Positions 32,408 through 44,847 of a stretch of 64,000 nt of DNA are shown piece by piece. Within the stretch, counting starts at the first letter, position 1. Every line of letters begins with the position of its first letter. Below the pieces are notes generated by a model. That model saw nothing but the letters and a program-made list of their open reading frames with translations, did not search any database and had not been told where the DNA came from. Source of the DNA: Smittia aterrima (taxonomy: Eukaryota > Arthropoda > Insecta > Diptera > Chironomidae); the NCBI GenBank assembly GCA_033063855.1, contig CP093829.1:21297537-21361536 (forward strand). Direction: 5' to 3'. The translations under genes were made by a program, and so were the position numbers.

Positions 32408-33738
32408 ATGGAGAGCTCCAAGCCTGTAAGTGAATCAAAAACTTTTGCTTTGCGAAATAAAATTCATTTGAAATTTTTTCTTAGATTGAATTGTTTCCTG
32501 AAGTTTTGTGTTTCATCGAGAACGAGCATGGAATCTGTTCAATTCTAGACGATGCTGATAAATTCAAGACTTTGCTTGGAGAAAAGACAATTTTTAATCG
32601 ACTCGTTCTCTTGGGAGCTGATCGGCCTTTGCAATTGGCGGTTGGATCGGATCGTTTTAAACGATTTTCTGAGCTCATCAAAGTCATCGGCAAGAATGTG
32701 AAAGTTCTTGATGTTCGTCGAGCTCATCTTCATCCCGAGCTGATGAAGTTGCTTGCTTTGATGCCGCATTTAGAGCTTATCAAGTTGATGGGAGTTGAGA
32801 CACAAGCAAGCAACGAAGATTTCAAAATTGACCTCAATGAACTGAAAGAAATTGAACTTCAAGCAAATGATTCCTTTGCTACTGCGATGCTTTTGAAAGG
32901 TTTGTCAGCAACTTCAATAGAAAAAGTCACGGTCACAAGCAATCTGGCGAATCAGACATCGACGAAGCCTTTTGCAAACTTACAGAAAGTTAATTTGTTA
33001 ATCGTCAACGAATTCTCGGCCAACTATTTCAATTTTGCTTCATTGAAAGTCGATTCGTTGGAAGTTCTCGGACCAGCTCCATTAGACCAATTACTGAAGG
33101 GACAAGATGAACTTAAATCGTTGAAGGTTAATGTTAGAAATGGAGAAATCGAAGCGATCATTTCAAACGTGAAGGCTTTGCGAGAACTGACAATGCTTTC
33201 AGCCGAGAACGAGCCAACTGAGAATGATTTCAAAGGATTGCAGAAGATGAAAAATTTGAATAAACTTGAAGTCATTTACGATTCTTCGTGCGACGTGGAA
33301 TATGTTAATCTCTCGATTGGATGGATCTCGTCATCAACTTTGAAAGATTTGAATCTCTTCTGTCATCATCCTTTGACGATGAAAACTCTTGCCACTCTTG
33401 GACAAGACTTACCAGGACTTGAACGTCTCTCACTCTTCTCTTACTCGTCCATCAACGGAATGAACGTCGTTATTCAAAATCATCCGAAGTTGAAGTCGCT
33501 GAACTGGAAGAACTTGCCCTTGCCAAGCCCAGTTCCCGATTTATACTTTTACCCAGAAGGCCTCCAACAGAAGATTCTTGAAGAGCTTGTCATCGAACAA
33601 CGTATCGACGCTCACAAAGATTTGCCGAGATTGATCAACAATCTCACAAGTTTAAAGAATTTCCGTCATCGTTCGTGGGACAATGTCATTCAAGGAATTG
33701 TGGAAACTCGACCAGACGTCAAAATCCAAATCGCATAA
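32408..33738 (+). CDS. Leucine-rich, F-box-like protein of unknown function
   Basis: An 18-base first coding exon (32408-32425, MESSKP) joins 32485-33738; 423 residues. The N terminus (IELFPEVLCFI) resembles the start of an F-box, but the usual remaining helix and Trp are not clear. The rest is Leu-rich with irregular repeats of the type LKxLxVxxxxxxxxE and LERLSLFSYSS, suggesting a right-handed LRR solenoid as in F-box/LRR proteins. If the F-box is real it would recruit Skp1-Cul1; that is inference. No signal peptide, membrane segment or catalytic motif. No orthologue name could be assigned, and it may be a fast-evolving lineage-specific protein. Confidence 0.72.
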
Positions 33739-34309
33739 TATTTTATGATGATTTCATGTGAATAAAATTATTTTTGCTTATTAGAAAAGTTCTTGAGTTT
33801 CATTAGAATTCGCTGGAAGGAAACTTCTCGGAAAATTCAACAGTCAAATAATTAAATTTTTTAAATTTTATTTTACAGAATCAAGAACAAGAAGAAATCA
33901 AATCAACTTTTCTTCTTGTAAAATAGTTTCTTCAATCATGAGCAGAAAAGCTGAATATCAAGCAAAGAAATTGTGAAACATTTTCAGACGTTTTCAACAA
34001 ATAAAAGTGACTCAGAAAGTCTACAAAAAGATTTTTGTCTTGTTTTGTTTTCGTCGCGGTTTTAATCGAATTTCACGGTATCTAGACATTCACCAGCTCT
34101 AATCTCCTTGTTTTAAGATCATTCTATCATCAGCTCTAAGCTGTTAGTGAAAAGAAGCCACCAATATGTGTGATTGAATGAAGATTTGAGATTTCGAGAT
34201 AACATTTGTTTGGGTGGCACTTTTCCACTTTTTCGTCGGAAATCAAAATCGACGAAACTTTCGTTCCCATTATTAATTTATTCGACCTGAAAGTGATAGA
34301 AAGTGAATC
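33739..34309. other. Intergenic: LRR-like gene 3' UTR and SLC12A8-type gene 5' region
   Basis: AT-rich. A poly(A) signal lies at 33761. Upstream of the next start codon no TATA/initiator pair was found, and no open frame was seen. Confidence 0.5.
33761..33766 (+). terminator. Poly(A) signal AATAAA of the LRR-like gene
   Basis: AATAAA 23 bases after the stop codon, implying a very short 3' UTR. Confidence 0.5.
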
Positions 34310-36621
34310 ATGACTGATCGGAGGAACATGAATTGGGATCGGTAAGTTGAAGAGTTTTACTTTGTCGGCTGAAAATGATTCATACTTATCTTAAATGACA
34401 GATACGGTCTCGACTCGGATAACATTCCTCGAAACGCGAGAGCTCGACACGCTTCAGGTGGATTTGTAGATCTTGGAAACGAATCAGAATATGCAGCAGC
34501 GGGTCATCAACCTTCAGGTCCAGACGAAGTCTTTGCTAATGAGCAAGGCGATAAGCCATGGCAAGTGAATTAAGATCTTCTTCTTAAAACTTTGCTGATT
34601 TCAATGATTTTAGGTGGCGAACACATTTCTTCATCTCACAACCAACACTTTTTGGCAAGTGGGATGGCGTTTTCACAAGCTGCATGGTCAATATCTTTGG
34701 TGTGATTGTCTTTCTTCGATCTGGATGGATTGTTGGAAACGCGGGAATCTTACATGCATTGATGGTAGTTATCACCTCAGTTGGGATAGCTTTGATAAGT
34801 GTTTTGTCAGCGATTGGCATTGTCGAAAGAATTCGAGTTGAAACTGGAGGTGTTTACTTCTTAATCGCCAACACACTCGGATCTCGCTTTGGAGGCTCAC
34901 TTGGTTTACTTTACTGCTTCGGACAAGCCGTTGGATGTGCTTTGAACGTTCTCGGTTTCGGAGAATCGATGGCTGGTCTCTTTGGATTCGACAACAATCC
35001 ATGGGCCATCAGAGGCTTTGCAGCAGCAGCGGTTATTCTTCTCGGCACAATCAACGTTGCCGGAGTGAAATGGGTTGTGAAACTTCAATTTGCCCTGCTC
35101 ATAATTCTCCTTCTGTCAGCATTAGATTTTATGGTTGGCTCATTTATAACCGACTCTGACGATAATGGATTCGACGGATGGGGAAGTGGCAATTTTGTGG
35201 AGAACCTTTGGCCACAATATAAAGAAGGAATAACTTGGTTCACTGTCTTCGGAGTCTTCTTTCCGACAATCACTGGAGTCTTGTCTGGAATCAACATGAG
35301 CGGAGATCTTAGAGCGCCAACCACAGACATTCCCAACGGAACTCTCGCCGCCTTATCAACATCAACTTTTCTTTACATGGTTTTCATGATTTTCCTTGGA
35401 GCGACAGTTCAACGAGCGACTTTGCTAACAGACTTTATGATCGCATCTCATGTGTCTGCAATCAACTTTTTGCTGCTTGCGGGAATCTACGTCAGTTCAA
35501 TGAGTTCATGTCTCGGAGCGATGTACGGAACTCCTCGTGTACTTCAGTCTATTGCAAATGAATCTGTAATTCCAGGAATGGGAAAGCTTGGATTTGGTCG
35601 TGGACCAAACAAAGTTCCTCTTAACGCGATGAGTATTGTTGCTATCGTCGTAATTGCATTTATCATGGTTGGCGATATCAACACTCTTGCTCCAATCGTT
35701 ACAATGCCCTTCCTTTTAACTTACGCATGTATCGATTATTCATATTTTGCTCTTGCTCAAACCTTTGATATTCAAACGAAACGTGAGGAACGATTCAGAA
35801 TTCAAGCTCAATCGCCGCTCTACGAAACTCGCAACTATGGAGCGACAAATCATAATGACTATCAAGAGAATGATCTTGATCAGCTCTTCCCTGAACGAAC
35901 GCGACACAAAAACCTTTCTAGTCCTGAAAATACTCCATATCATCAACAACGTCCAGCTCTACCACAACAGCAGCTCGATGGGACAACTCAAGTTCAAAAT
36001 GGACATCAAGATGAAGTGATTATTAGAGATCCGACAAACAGCAATTTTGATGGAGAAGTGGGAGAGGGAGATGATGAACCAATCGCTCCAATTCGTCCTC
36101 CGATTCATCAAAAGACGAAGAATTGGTATTCAGGATTTTGCAATCGATGGGCTTCATTAATGGGAGTGAGTAGAAAAGGAACTTTAGCTTTGTTATCAAT
36201 CTAAACTTTTAATTTATTTCTCAAGGCTGGAATCAAAATCTTAGTCATGATGCTCGTCAATTGGGTCTTTGCAGTCATTTGCATTTCAGTGGTTTTCGTC
36301 GTTTGGTTCTATGTAGGAACTGCTAATCCGGCTGTGAAACCGGGAATCGCTGATGAATTCAGATTCTTTGTGTGGCTCAAGGGAGTTGTTTTCCAATGTT
36401 TCGGGTAAGGATCGGAAATGAAGTTAATGTCAAATGAACTTCAATTTAACAAATAATTTTGTAGAAAAAAGACTCACGACTATGAACAAGTAATCGTCAC
36501 GCCTCATGTCAACGTAAACCTTCAACAATCGCAGCTCAATGAAGATAACGAAGACTTCAGCTCAAGACGTCGCTATCATCAAACCGGAACTGTCACTGGA
36601 CAACTCATTGAAGACATCTAA
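34310..36621 (+). CDS. Cation-chloride-cotransporter family member, SLC12A8-like
   Basis: Exons 34310-34341, 34402-34560, 34614-36165, 36226-36404 and 36465-36621; 692 residues (human SLC12A8 is 714). The core has the SLC12 amino-acid-permease fold: WDGVFTSCMVNIFGVIVFLR in TM1, ETGGVYFLIANTLG, VGSFITD, FGVFFPTITGVLSGINMSGDL, then LAPIVTMPFLLTYACIDYSYF. A hydrophilic insert precedes two further membrane segments, and the tail (EQVIVTPHVN ... DNEDFSSRRRYH) matches the SLC12A8 C terminus rather than NKCC/KCC. Mammalian SLC12A8 transport activity is debated (polyamine/NMN claims). The second intron starts with GCAAGT, a GC-AG intron, because only this join gives KPWWRTHFF. Its 5' neighbour is on the same strand but unrelated. 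Confidence 0.9.
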
Positions 36622-37302
36622 TCGACCAAACCAAATTTAAGGTTTTTGTACGCACAGCGACGACAACAATAACTTTTTATCGTCTTCGATGATGGTAGCT
36701 AAATTATTAATTTATCTAATTGACTGTGTAATCAAAGAATGATTCCAATGTTTGAATTTTATTTTTATACCATCATTAGATGCGGTAACATTTTAATTTA
36801 TTAAGTGAAATTGAGAATTGAACAGCAAACATCTTTGTTAGTGCCTTTATCGACTTTCACACAAGGCAATCGCTGCCGCTGACTCCTCTGCTCGTAACAA
36901 TAAAACTAAAACAAACTTTGTCCAGTAAATGAACATCAACATTTCTACCTTTATCAATAAGAAAAGTAATTTAAAAGAGAAGCTACTTGAACAATCGAAA
37001 AAGTTTGTGAGAGAGAAATGAAAATTAGAAAGTTTTCGATGATTGAATGCGAGGGCGACAGTTTATCATCTGACATTAAGATGATTTAAAACAGAAAACG
37101 TAAAAGTACTTGAAACAATTTGTAAATAACATGACGTAATTGCAATAAAGCTAAATGTTAAAACAACTAAAAACCAAGATTTCTTAAATAAAGTTTTTTC
37201 AGCTGAGTTTGAATTTTGGAGAATATTTTAGGGACTTTTCCTCGTTTTCTTTTATTTTCGGAGACATTTCATTGTTTACTAGATTTCTGAATTAAAATTA
37301 AC
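36622..37302. other. Intergenic: SLC12A8-like 3' UTR and PIN4 5' region
   Basis: AT-rich. Several AATAAA-type signals occur (for example near 36899 and 37145), so the poly(A) site cannot be fixed. No additional gene was recognised. Confidence 0.5.
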
Positions 37303-37833
37303 ATGCCGCCTAAGAAAGACGCGAAGGGAGGAAAAGCTGCTGGTGGTAAGGGAGGAGATAAAGGCGGTAAAGGCAAAGCTGCTGGGGGAAGCGATGATAA
37401 AGGTAAATTATTTGTATTTCGCCGGTCCGAGGAAATATTTGAAATATTTGCGATTTCAGGCAAAGGAAAGGAGAAGGGAGGAGGCTGCAACGCAATTAAG
37501 GTGAGACATATTCTTTGCGAGAAACAATCAAAGATCCTGGAAGCGATGCAGAAGCTTGAAGCCGGCGAGAAGTTCCCAGAAGTTGCAACTGCTTACAGGT
37601 GAGCACTTCTTCTGTTTTCAATCAACATTCCTTAACAAAAATTTAATTACAGCGAAGACAAAGCTACTCGAGGCGGAGATCTTGGTTGGCAAATTCGAGG
37701 AGCGATGGTCGGAGAGTTCCAAGACGCTGCATTCGCTCTTCCCGTCAGTTCAATCGCGAAACCTTTATACACGAATCCTCCAGTCAAAACTAAATTCGGT
37801 TACCACATCATAATGGTCGAAGGCAGAAAATGA
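37303..37833 (+). CDS. Pin4: Parvulin-type peptidyl-prolyl isomerase PIN4 (Par14/EPVH)
   Basis: Exons 37303-37402, 37460-37598 and 37653-37833; 139 residues (human Par14 is 131). The Gly/Lys-rich N-terminal tail (PPKKDAKGGKAAG) is the DNA- and ribosome-associated extension of this family. The isomerase domain runs from NAIKVRHILCEKQ to the end KFGYHIIMVEGRK, with RGGDLGW and PVKTKFGYH conserved. It lacks the phospho-Ser/Thr basic triad of PIN1, so it is not phosphate-directed. It acts in ribosome biogenesis and chromatin. The first intron (57 bp, 37403-37459) has no in-frame stop and could be retained as a 19-residue insert, but the spliced form matches orthologues. Confidence 0.95.
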
Positions 37834-37865
37834 AACTCTGAAACATGTTTCCTTCTAAATCAACA

Positions 37866-37871
37866 AATAAA
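37866..37871 (+). terminator. Poly(A) signal AATAAA of PIN4
   Basis: AATAAA 32 bases after the stop codon, within a short AT-rich 3' flank. Confidence 0.5.
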
Positions 37872-40800
37872 CAAACGTTTGGGATATTAAAGAATCTTTC
37901 TCATAAATTGCTTTCATCCCCGAAATTATCCTGTCGAGTGCAGTCCTTGTTTTGAATCATCCACGCTTCAATTTGCGGTGTTTAAACTTGTAAGCGAGGA
38001 ACATGCAACAACCGATGATAAATGAACAACAACATGAACGAGAGGAAATTCTTTGACCGCGGGCGCTCTTTCCAATCCAATGTCAGCTGAAAAATTAAAC
38101 GGGAGCATGCGATGTATTGGATTCGTTTGGAAAAATGAATGTTTTTCCTTCGATTTAGGATTTGCATGTCTCGCGGGAACGAATCCTTTGGGCGGACGCA
38201 GACTGAATATACCTTTAGCTTTCTTTCAATTTTAAACTGGCGAGAGGGTAAATCAAGTTTTCATTCGCTTTCAATTTGTTTTGTGAAATACAATGCGAAC
38301 CAGGTGCTCGCATCGTAATTCCCTGAGGAATTTCAATTTCCACATTCATTTTGAATACGAAACAATTCGGATCTGTTGAAATAAATTTTAATGTGAAAAC
38401 CGAGCGGAAACTTTCAAGCGAGTAGCCAGGCACACGCCACGACGATGGCTTTCAATTATTTTTTGGTGTTCAACATGATAACTTAATTATTAACATCAAT
38501 CAGTAACGCGATTACACAAAGGCTCACGAAACAGAAAATGAATTAATTTCCATTGACAAAACGGTTGTCGCGTTGATTGTGTTGAGAAGATAAGTTGGGG
38601 AGCTTCCTTAGACAAATATATTCCAAAAATATAAACATCGACCGCGGTGTGGACAAACCTTCAATCACTTGTCGATGGAAAAGTTTTATAGAAATTTCTT
38701 TACTTCCGTCATCGAGTTTCATGAGAATTCTTCCGGAACTTCGTTGCTGTTCGCGTGGCCTCTTAGCAACAGAAATTTACCTTTGTCGCTTCCACGAAGA
38801 CTTCAAATGTCGTCGTTTATCTTAAGTAAACAATAACCTTAAGCTCATTGAAACATTTTCCGTTTGGTTCATTGAAATCGTGTCGAGTGAAAAGGGAAAA
38901 AGTTTTTTCGTTTTCAAAAGAACTTTACAAACAAAATATTCGAAAAAATTATTACAAATTGAATTCTGTATGACAAGAAAATATTTTACAAAATCGCGAA
39001 CAATTCGTCGTTCTCTTGCGAGGTCTTTGCCTTCCCTCGTGTGAATGGAGATAATCAAGTTTTATTAAAATTATGCACGGACCGATGACTAGAAAAGCCC
39101 AGCGCTTCAGCAAACAAACGGAGCGCGAAGCTTTAAGAAAGGAGCAAGAAAGAAATTGGGTCGTCGGATGATGATGAATGAACAGATTTTCGTATTTCGT
39201 TGTCAAAAAAAAAGTGGCAAGAGCTTTGGGAAAAGATTTGAGAGCGCCAACGATCTGTCGACACAATCGCAGTCGCTTTAAGTGCCGATCTGAAGCACTA
39301 TCATTCATCATCGATCCACCGCTTGAACAATTGCTTTGTAATAAAAATTTCATCGCTCTGCCGGAGGCGTTTTCAATCGAAAAGCTTTTATCAACTCAAA
39401 AGCTTCCGTCATAAAGCGAATTCTCAATCGCCTCGCTGCGTGATGTGTGAAGAATGAAATATGTCTTGTTTTATTAGACTTCTCGTTTTCATTACCGCTT
39501 TGTGTGGTTCTTCCAGATCGTGTAATGAATTGCTTAGCGGAGAAATTAATTGCCAGCACCTTATGCAATTTAACCTTTAACAACTCTCGAGCTTTATCGA
39601 CAAATATATTTCTTTCAGTCGCGGCAGTGAGTAAACAAAGCTGTTCAAGTTTCGCAATCAATTACTCAGCAAGTTCCTTCGAAGAGTAAGGATTAGAATG
39701 TTCAAACGGGATGAAGACAACGAGATTCACCTGAAACAGCTATCGAGTTCCTTTTCGGGCTTATCCATTGTCTTCGAGTTCGCTGATAACGAGAGTCATT
39801 GTTCGATGACGAACGAAAAAGCGAAAGGAACAAAGGTTCATAAAAAAGCCTTTTTCTCAAAAGCTCTTTTCCTGAGAAATAATGAAAGAGTTGTTTTGCA
39901 AACTCCAACACAAAAACGTTGTTGTTGACGAGAAAATTGACGTTTAATTAGTTACGAGAGAAAGCCAACGTCGAACATCGAATTTCTTAAATCAAATAGA
40001 ACAAGAAGATTCTGAATTTCACTGAACCGGCAATAATTAAACTTTCATAGCAAGCAATTTCATCCGAGATTTGCTTTCTACTGAGATCGACATGAAGGTC
40101 TCGTTGCGAGTTGAGAAGCGCCTCCATTCAGGTGGAAATTCATCTTCGCGAAAACGACATTACAACTTTGTCTGAAGTAAAATCTCGTGAAATGAATAAA
40201 GTGAAATGCTTTCAAAGCTGAAGCTGATCTCCCCTTTGTGATTCGATTGTGTGCGAAAAGTTTAATGACGGTCGAATTGAGCAAAAGCAATTTTCCTTCA
40301 GGGTCGGGCGGACAAGGCAAAACATGACCCGGAGAAGAAAACTAATAAAATTGCTGACTAATTAGTGTCGTCCGCTTTTGAGGAAATCTAATTTCGGTTC
40401 ATCGTCAACTTCTTCTTCTCAGGTGAAAGACGAGAATCTGAAGAGAGTAAAAATTCTTTATTCTCGTTTCGACGATTAAACTGTCGTTTGGACGTTGAGC
40501 TTTTAAAAAGGAGCTTTAAGCCGGCGGAAGAGCAGCAATCTCAGGAAGCTCTTATTGCGGAAAGGAAAGAAATGATAAGCGCGTGATGTGAAATGATGGC
40601 GAGGATGCGACGAACGAAAGCTACGAGACATTTTTCAATGGAAAGAAAACTTTTCAGATGAAATTCAATTATTGGAGAGACGATATTGTCATTTGCGTTA
40701 ATGGTTTATTCATAAAATGCGACGACTTTCACTGAGAGTCATCGTGAACTTCTCGATTCGTAACTTATGAACAGTTAACTTCGTTTTATGGGAAATTTTA

Positions 40801-41367
40801 TTAAACGTTGAAAAGATTTTTTTGAGCTGATCAAGTTGATTCGATAAATTGATTTAATCTTCAAGAGAAATTGAAACATCGATGACGAGAATTTTGATTT
40901 GTTACACGTTCTCGGAATTACGAATCGGGAAATGTTTTTGCTCCGAAATAATTAGACTCTCGTTTCTAAGCTTCAAGCGTCTTTTTTTTCTTACGAATGA
41001 TAGCGATCTAATTTTAAATTAATGAAGATTTCTGTAAAAAGAGATTGACTTTTGCCATTTTGAACTTTACTCGAGACTTGAGTAATTACATCCCACCAGA
41101 CGAGTTCGTTGTCTAGATTAGCTTACAATTAGCGAGAGCTTACTTAGACAGTTCAAGTCTCGTTTCCGCTAACAGAAGCACCACAATTTCTTGTGTGCAA
41201 TTTGAATAAGGCTCGAAGGAAACTGTTTGGGAAATTACGTTTCACTCGACAAAATACGAAAACTTTTTGCCAAAACTTTTAAGAAGAAAACTTGAGAAAG
41301 TTTAAAGCTTTTTTCTTGCAAATCCTTCGGCGATAAAAACACAAACGAATTCAAACTTTATAAAAAC
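37872..41367. other. 3.5-kb gene-free block
   Basis: No spliced or single-exon gene was recognised on either strand. Open frames here are short, lack motifs and overlap on both strands. The texture differs from 3' UTR DNA: less AT-rich, with many TCG, GAAA and short A/T tracts. It could be regulatory DNA for the flanking genes or hold an unrecognised non-coding RNA. Confidence 0.4.
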
Positions 41368-41373
41368 TTTATT
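41368..41373 (-). terminator. Poly(A) signal of fatty acyl-CoA reductase 1
   Basis: TTTATT on the plus strand (AATAAA on the minus strand), about 120 bases after the stop codon. The surrounding TATAAAAACTTTATTGGAT resembles the 3' end of reductase 2 at 45384-45402, so the 3' flanks share ancestry. Confidence 0.5.
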
Positions 41374-41489
41374 GGATAACGAATTTTTATTACGAAAACG
41401 AGTCGCCAGATTATCAAATCCTTCAACCTTAGATCACAAATTAAGATCAATCCACAACCATTAGTGACTAATAATTACAGTGAATGAAA

Positions 41490-44231
41490 TTAATTGACTC
41501 CTTTCAGTCCATCCATGAAATTTGAGATAACAACGTCCAGGCCTGTAAGGCTTAACATTAATTTAATGAAATAGTAGAAGAATAATGCTTTGAAAAAACG
41601 GTCCAAGGCCCACATTCTGTAACGAAAAACGAGAACATTCTTAAAACTGAAGACGAAAAATGAGAAACATTCTTACAATCTCAATTGAATTCTCGCTTTC
41701 GGCAAAGTCGACAAAGGCTCCTTCAAACAGTAAACACGACCGCCGAGGATTGTGTCTCGGAGATAATCTAATTCATTCTCTTTAGGAATCGACGTGGTGT
41801 TCATGTAAAATCTAAACGAAGGAAATAATTAAATTTTAAAACTGAAAATAATTTCTCTCCCAACTCGAACTCACATTTTCTGATCTGCCGGTTCCATTTC
41901 ATCGTAAACTTGTTGGAACTTCTTAGAATCAAAAAGCCATTCTCGCATGGTGAAGAAAGTCAAAACGTCGAGTCCTTGAGAAATCTTTTGTTGCACTCGT
42001 CGCATGCTGTGGACAAAAAAAAATTATTCTTTAACTCGACATGCTCTCATTAATTATTTCTAGAAAGTAAAACTTACAATCGCTTTTGTCCGAAGCAGAA
42101 CATCAAGAAGTCAATCAAGTACGCTGGTCCCCAATGAAAGAGAGCGACATTCGTCTTGTGAACGAGTTTGTTTGTTGTAATGTCTCCGCCTATGCAATGA
42201 ATTAAATATAAATTACAAAAACATTGTAAACAAACTTTCGTTGATGTTACTAACCGGGATACCAGAGACCAGCTTCTAAAGGATATAATTTATTCATCTT
42301 GCGACCTTCTTCAAGAACGTACCCCCACGTTCGTTTGCTCTCTGGGTTACAAGTCACATTGAAAACTGGAACGTCATCAGATTTCTTCTTGGAGGTCGCA
42401 ACTTTCTTTGCAATTCCAATGAGACCGTTGATCGCGAAGTCGACTGGAATACATTCGCCGCTGTACTCTCCGTTACAAAGCAAGGTACGCAGAACGCCCT
42501 TCGATGCTGCGATCTGAATGTAAGAAAATTAAGAAATCGTAAAGAAACAAAACAACTTGCTTTCGCTTACCATTATCCCGACGGGTCCGTTTAAATTGTC
42601 GACCCAACCTATTCAAGGAATGACACATAAAATATAAAATTAATGTAAACAAACTTTCGTTGACGTCACAAACCAGGTAGCGGCTCTTGATAAGCTGGAG
42701 TAACTGAAAGGTCACACGAGAGATGTTAATTATTGAGTAGGAATAAGAAATGAATCGCGTGCACTCACCTATTGAAGGTCGAACGATGCAAACCGGGAGA
42801 TTCGAGGCTTCGGAGCGAACTAAGATCTCTGCCAATCGCTTTGTGTAAGTGTAAGTGTTGGGATGTGGACCTAGAAGGTTTGGAGTGATTGCATTCATTG
42901 CTTCTTCGTCCATCCATTCAGCGCATCTCAAAAGTTCTTGCGGATCATGAGCCCAATCGTAGACTCGCTCATCCAAGGAACCTGTCTCGTCACAAGTGCA
43001 GAAAGCAGTCGACAAATGAACCAGAAGAATTAAATTATTCATTTTCTTGCAGATATCGATGGCGTGCTTTGTGCCCATCAAATTCATGGAAATATTCTGC
43101 TTGAGTGTAGCCTCGAGCTTTAGTGAGGCCGCCATGTGATAAACGATATTGGATGATGCCAAAACCTTTTTGAGTTGCTCTTCATTGAGTCCAAAATCGG
43201 GTTGAGTGATGTCGCCGTAAACGGGAACGATCTTTTCGTACATTTCCGGCTTTTCTTCGTTGAGTCTCTTAAACATCTGTTAAAGGAGAGCAAAACTCAA
43301 TTAAATAATTAACTCGACACTTTACATTGCAAAGAAAATCTTTCGCAAGCAATTAATTGCTTGATTGAGAAGCAGAAGTAGATTATTCATGATTCGATAA
43401 GCTTCAAATTATATTAGTCAATAATTGAATAATTAACATCTCCGTGCATTATGAATCTTACAGAAGAGCAATAATCATTAACCAGCGACAATAAAAAGTG
43501 CGAACGATTTCTCCATCGAAGATTGAAAAATAAATTTCGAGTCAATTACATTTACTTCATGTGAGTTAAGTACGAAGAGTAATTGATTTCAAGGTCATCG
43601 CGTCTTGTTTGGGGATTCACTTTCGCTCAATCTTCAAGCTTAGAGTCTACGACGAAGACCAATAATAATTTTGTTGTCTCGAGTTTTACGTTTAACTTCC
43701 AAAAACGAATTACAACTCAAACTCTTTCGTAACGCTTCGAGATGAAATGAACTTTTTGGAGCTTGAAAAACCTTTTGAGAAACGAAAAGACCAAAAGTGA
43801 TTTTAAAAAATCGCTTAACCTTGACGAAGGAGTGAGTGTCTTGAATGAAACTCACATCTCGGACCGATGACTCCACGAAAAACTTAGAAAGTTTTTGATT
43901 TATTTTTCAAATTATTTGCAACTTTGTAACAAATGGGTTTGCACCGCAACTCTCATTATAGTTTAAATTAGTTTACTGACACCTGATATTAACTTCAATA
44001 ATTGTTTATTATTATGATTGAACCTTAACTCACCGGAAGTGTTGAAAAGTCTTGCACACGTTGAGCGGCGGAAACTCCACGTTTGGGTCTAACGAGAATC
44101 ATAATTTCCTTCACATCTGAGCAAGAGTACAAAAGCTTCTCCAATAGAACCTTTCCCATAAATCCTGAAGCTCCAGTGATGAAGATCGACTTCCCTTTGA
44201 AAAACTCTTGAGTCTTCGTAAGCTTCGACAT
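41490..44231 (-). CDS. Fatty acyl-CoA reductase 1 (FAR, alcohol-forming)
   Basis: Nine coding exons on the minus strand: 44231-44034, 43276-42769, 42703-42674, 42608-42571, 42513-42255, 42189-42078, 42006-41875, 41811-41677 and 41616-41490; 512 residues. The Rossmann NAD(P) motif TGASGFMG is at 19-26 and the active-site YTYTK at 208-212. Motifs VRPSIG, PGWVDNLNGPVGIM and IPVDFAINGLIGIA follow, and a FAR_C domain fills the C terminus, with a hydrophobic segment near the end (FFKALFFYYFIKLMLSL). It would reduce long-chain acyl-CoA to fatty alcohol with NADPH at the ER or peroxisome membrane, for wax, hydrocarbon or pheromone precursors. Two exons are only 30 and 38 bp. Some donors are weak (GTTTGT, GTTAGT). 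Tandem paralogue of the upstream gene at 45.6-47.5 kb. Confidence 0.9.
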
Positions 44232-44233
44232 TT

Positions 44234-44847
44234 CTGTAAAGGAAATTTGTATTTCAATAAACATTTGCGTGCTTGATGATTTCGCCAAACAAATTTCAAT
44301 TTCCCTTCTGCGAAATGACCAAAGTGTCATCAAACAAATCACAATTGCTGTGTACTCATTTCTTGATTTGTTCGAAGACGAAATAATCATTTCAACACAT
44401 TGATCTCTCTCATGAAGTTTGTTGCGTAGAAATTGCCGAATTATTTTCGGTACAAAGTTGCGCAAGCACTTCTATTGATGAAGCTTCATGCTCATTACGT
44501 TTCGTAACATTTTTCTTAAATTTCTGTCGAGTCATTAAAACAATTTTTTATCTGAACTTTGAGTGAAATGATTTCGAAAGTAAAAATTTCTAAACGAAAA
44601 AATCGTCTCAAGATTATTTTTTTTTTCGCGGGCTTTTCCAGAATTTTTTCAATTATCGCGTAACACGTTTGAGTCAATCAATGCAATGATGTAACATCTT
44701 CTTGTACCAATGCCACATAAAATAAACAACACAAGAACTTTATTTGCACGTTTCGCACTTCAAACTCACTTGAATGGTTAAGCTTTATCCTCGTTCGACG
44801 TAAAACTTCAGAATGAAGACTCAGAGTTTCATGGACCGGTATTTATA
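44234..44847 (-). promoter_or_regulatory. Promoter and 5' UTR intron of fatty acyl-CoA reductase 1
   Basis: On the minus strand TATAAATA (44847-44840) is followed by TTCATT with the A at 44814, 33 bases on, fitting TATA plus initiator. A non-coding exon of about 45 bases ends at a GTGAGT donor (44769-44764). The matching CAG acceptor at 44234-44236 lies two bases before the ATG, giving a 536-bp 5' UTR intron. An ACCGGT core, related to the Grainyhead site, abuts the TATA box at 44835-44840. Confidence 0.55.

Noticed and set aside
38053..40320. Several 60-130-codon frames on both strands
   Set aside because: Overlapping, motif-free and without splice partners; expected by chance in less AT-rich non-coding DNA.
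44232..44465. Longer N terminus for fatty acyl-CoA reductase 1
   Set aside because: A CAG acceptor lies two bases before the MSKLT start and the upstream frame has no FAR similarity, so it is a 5' UTR intron.
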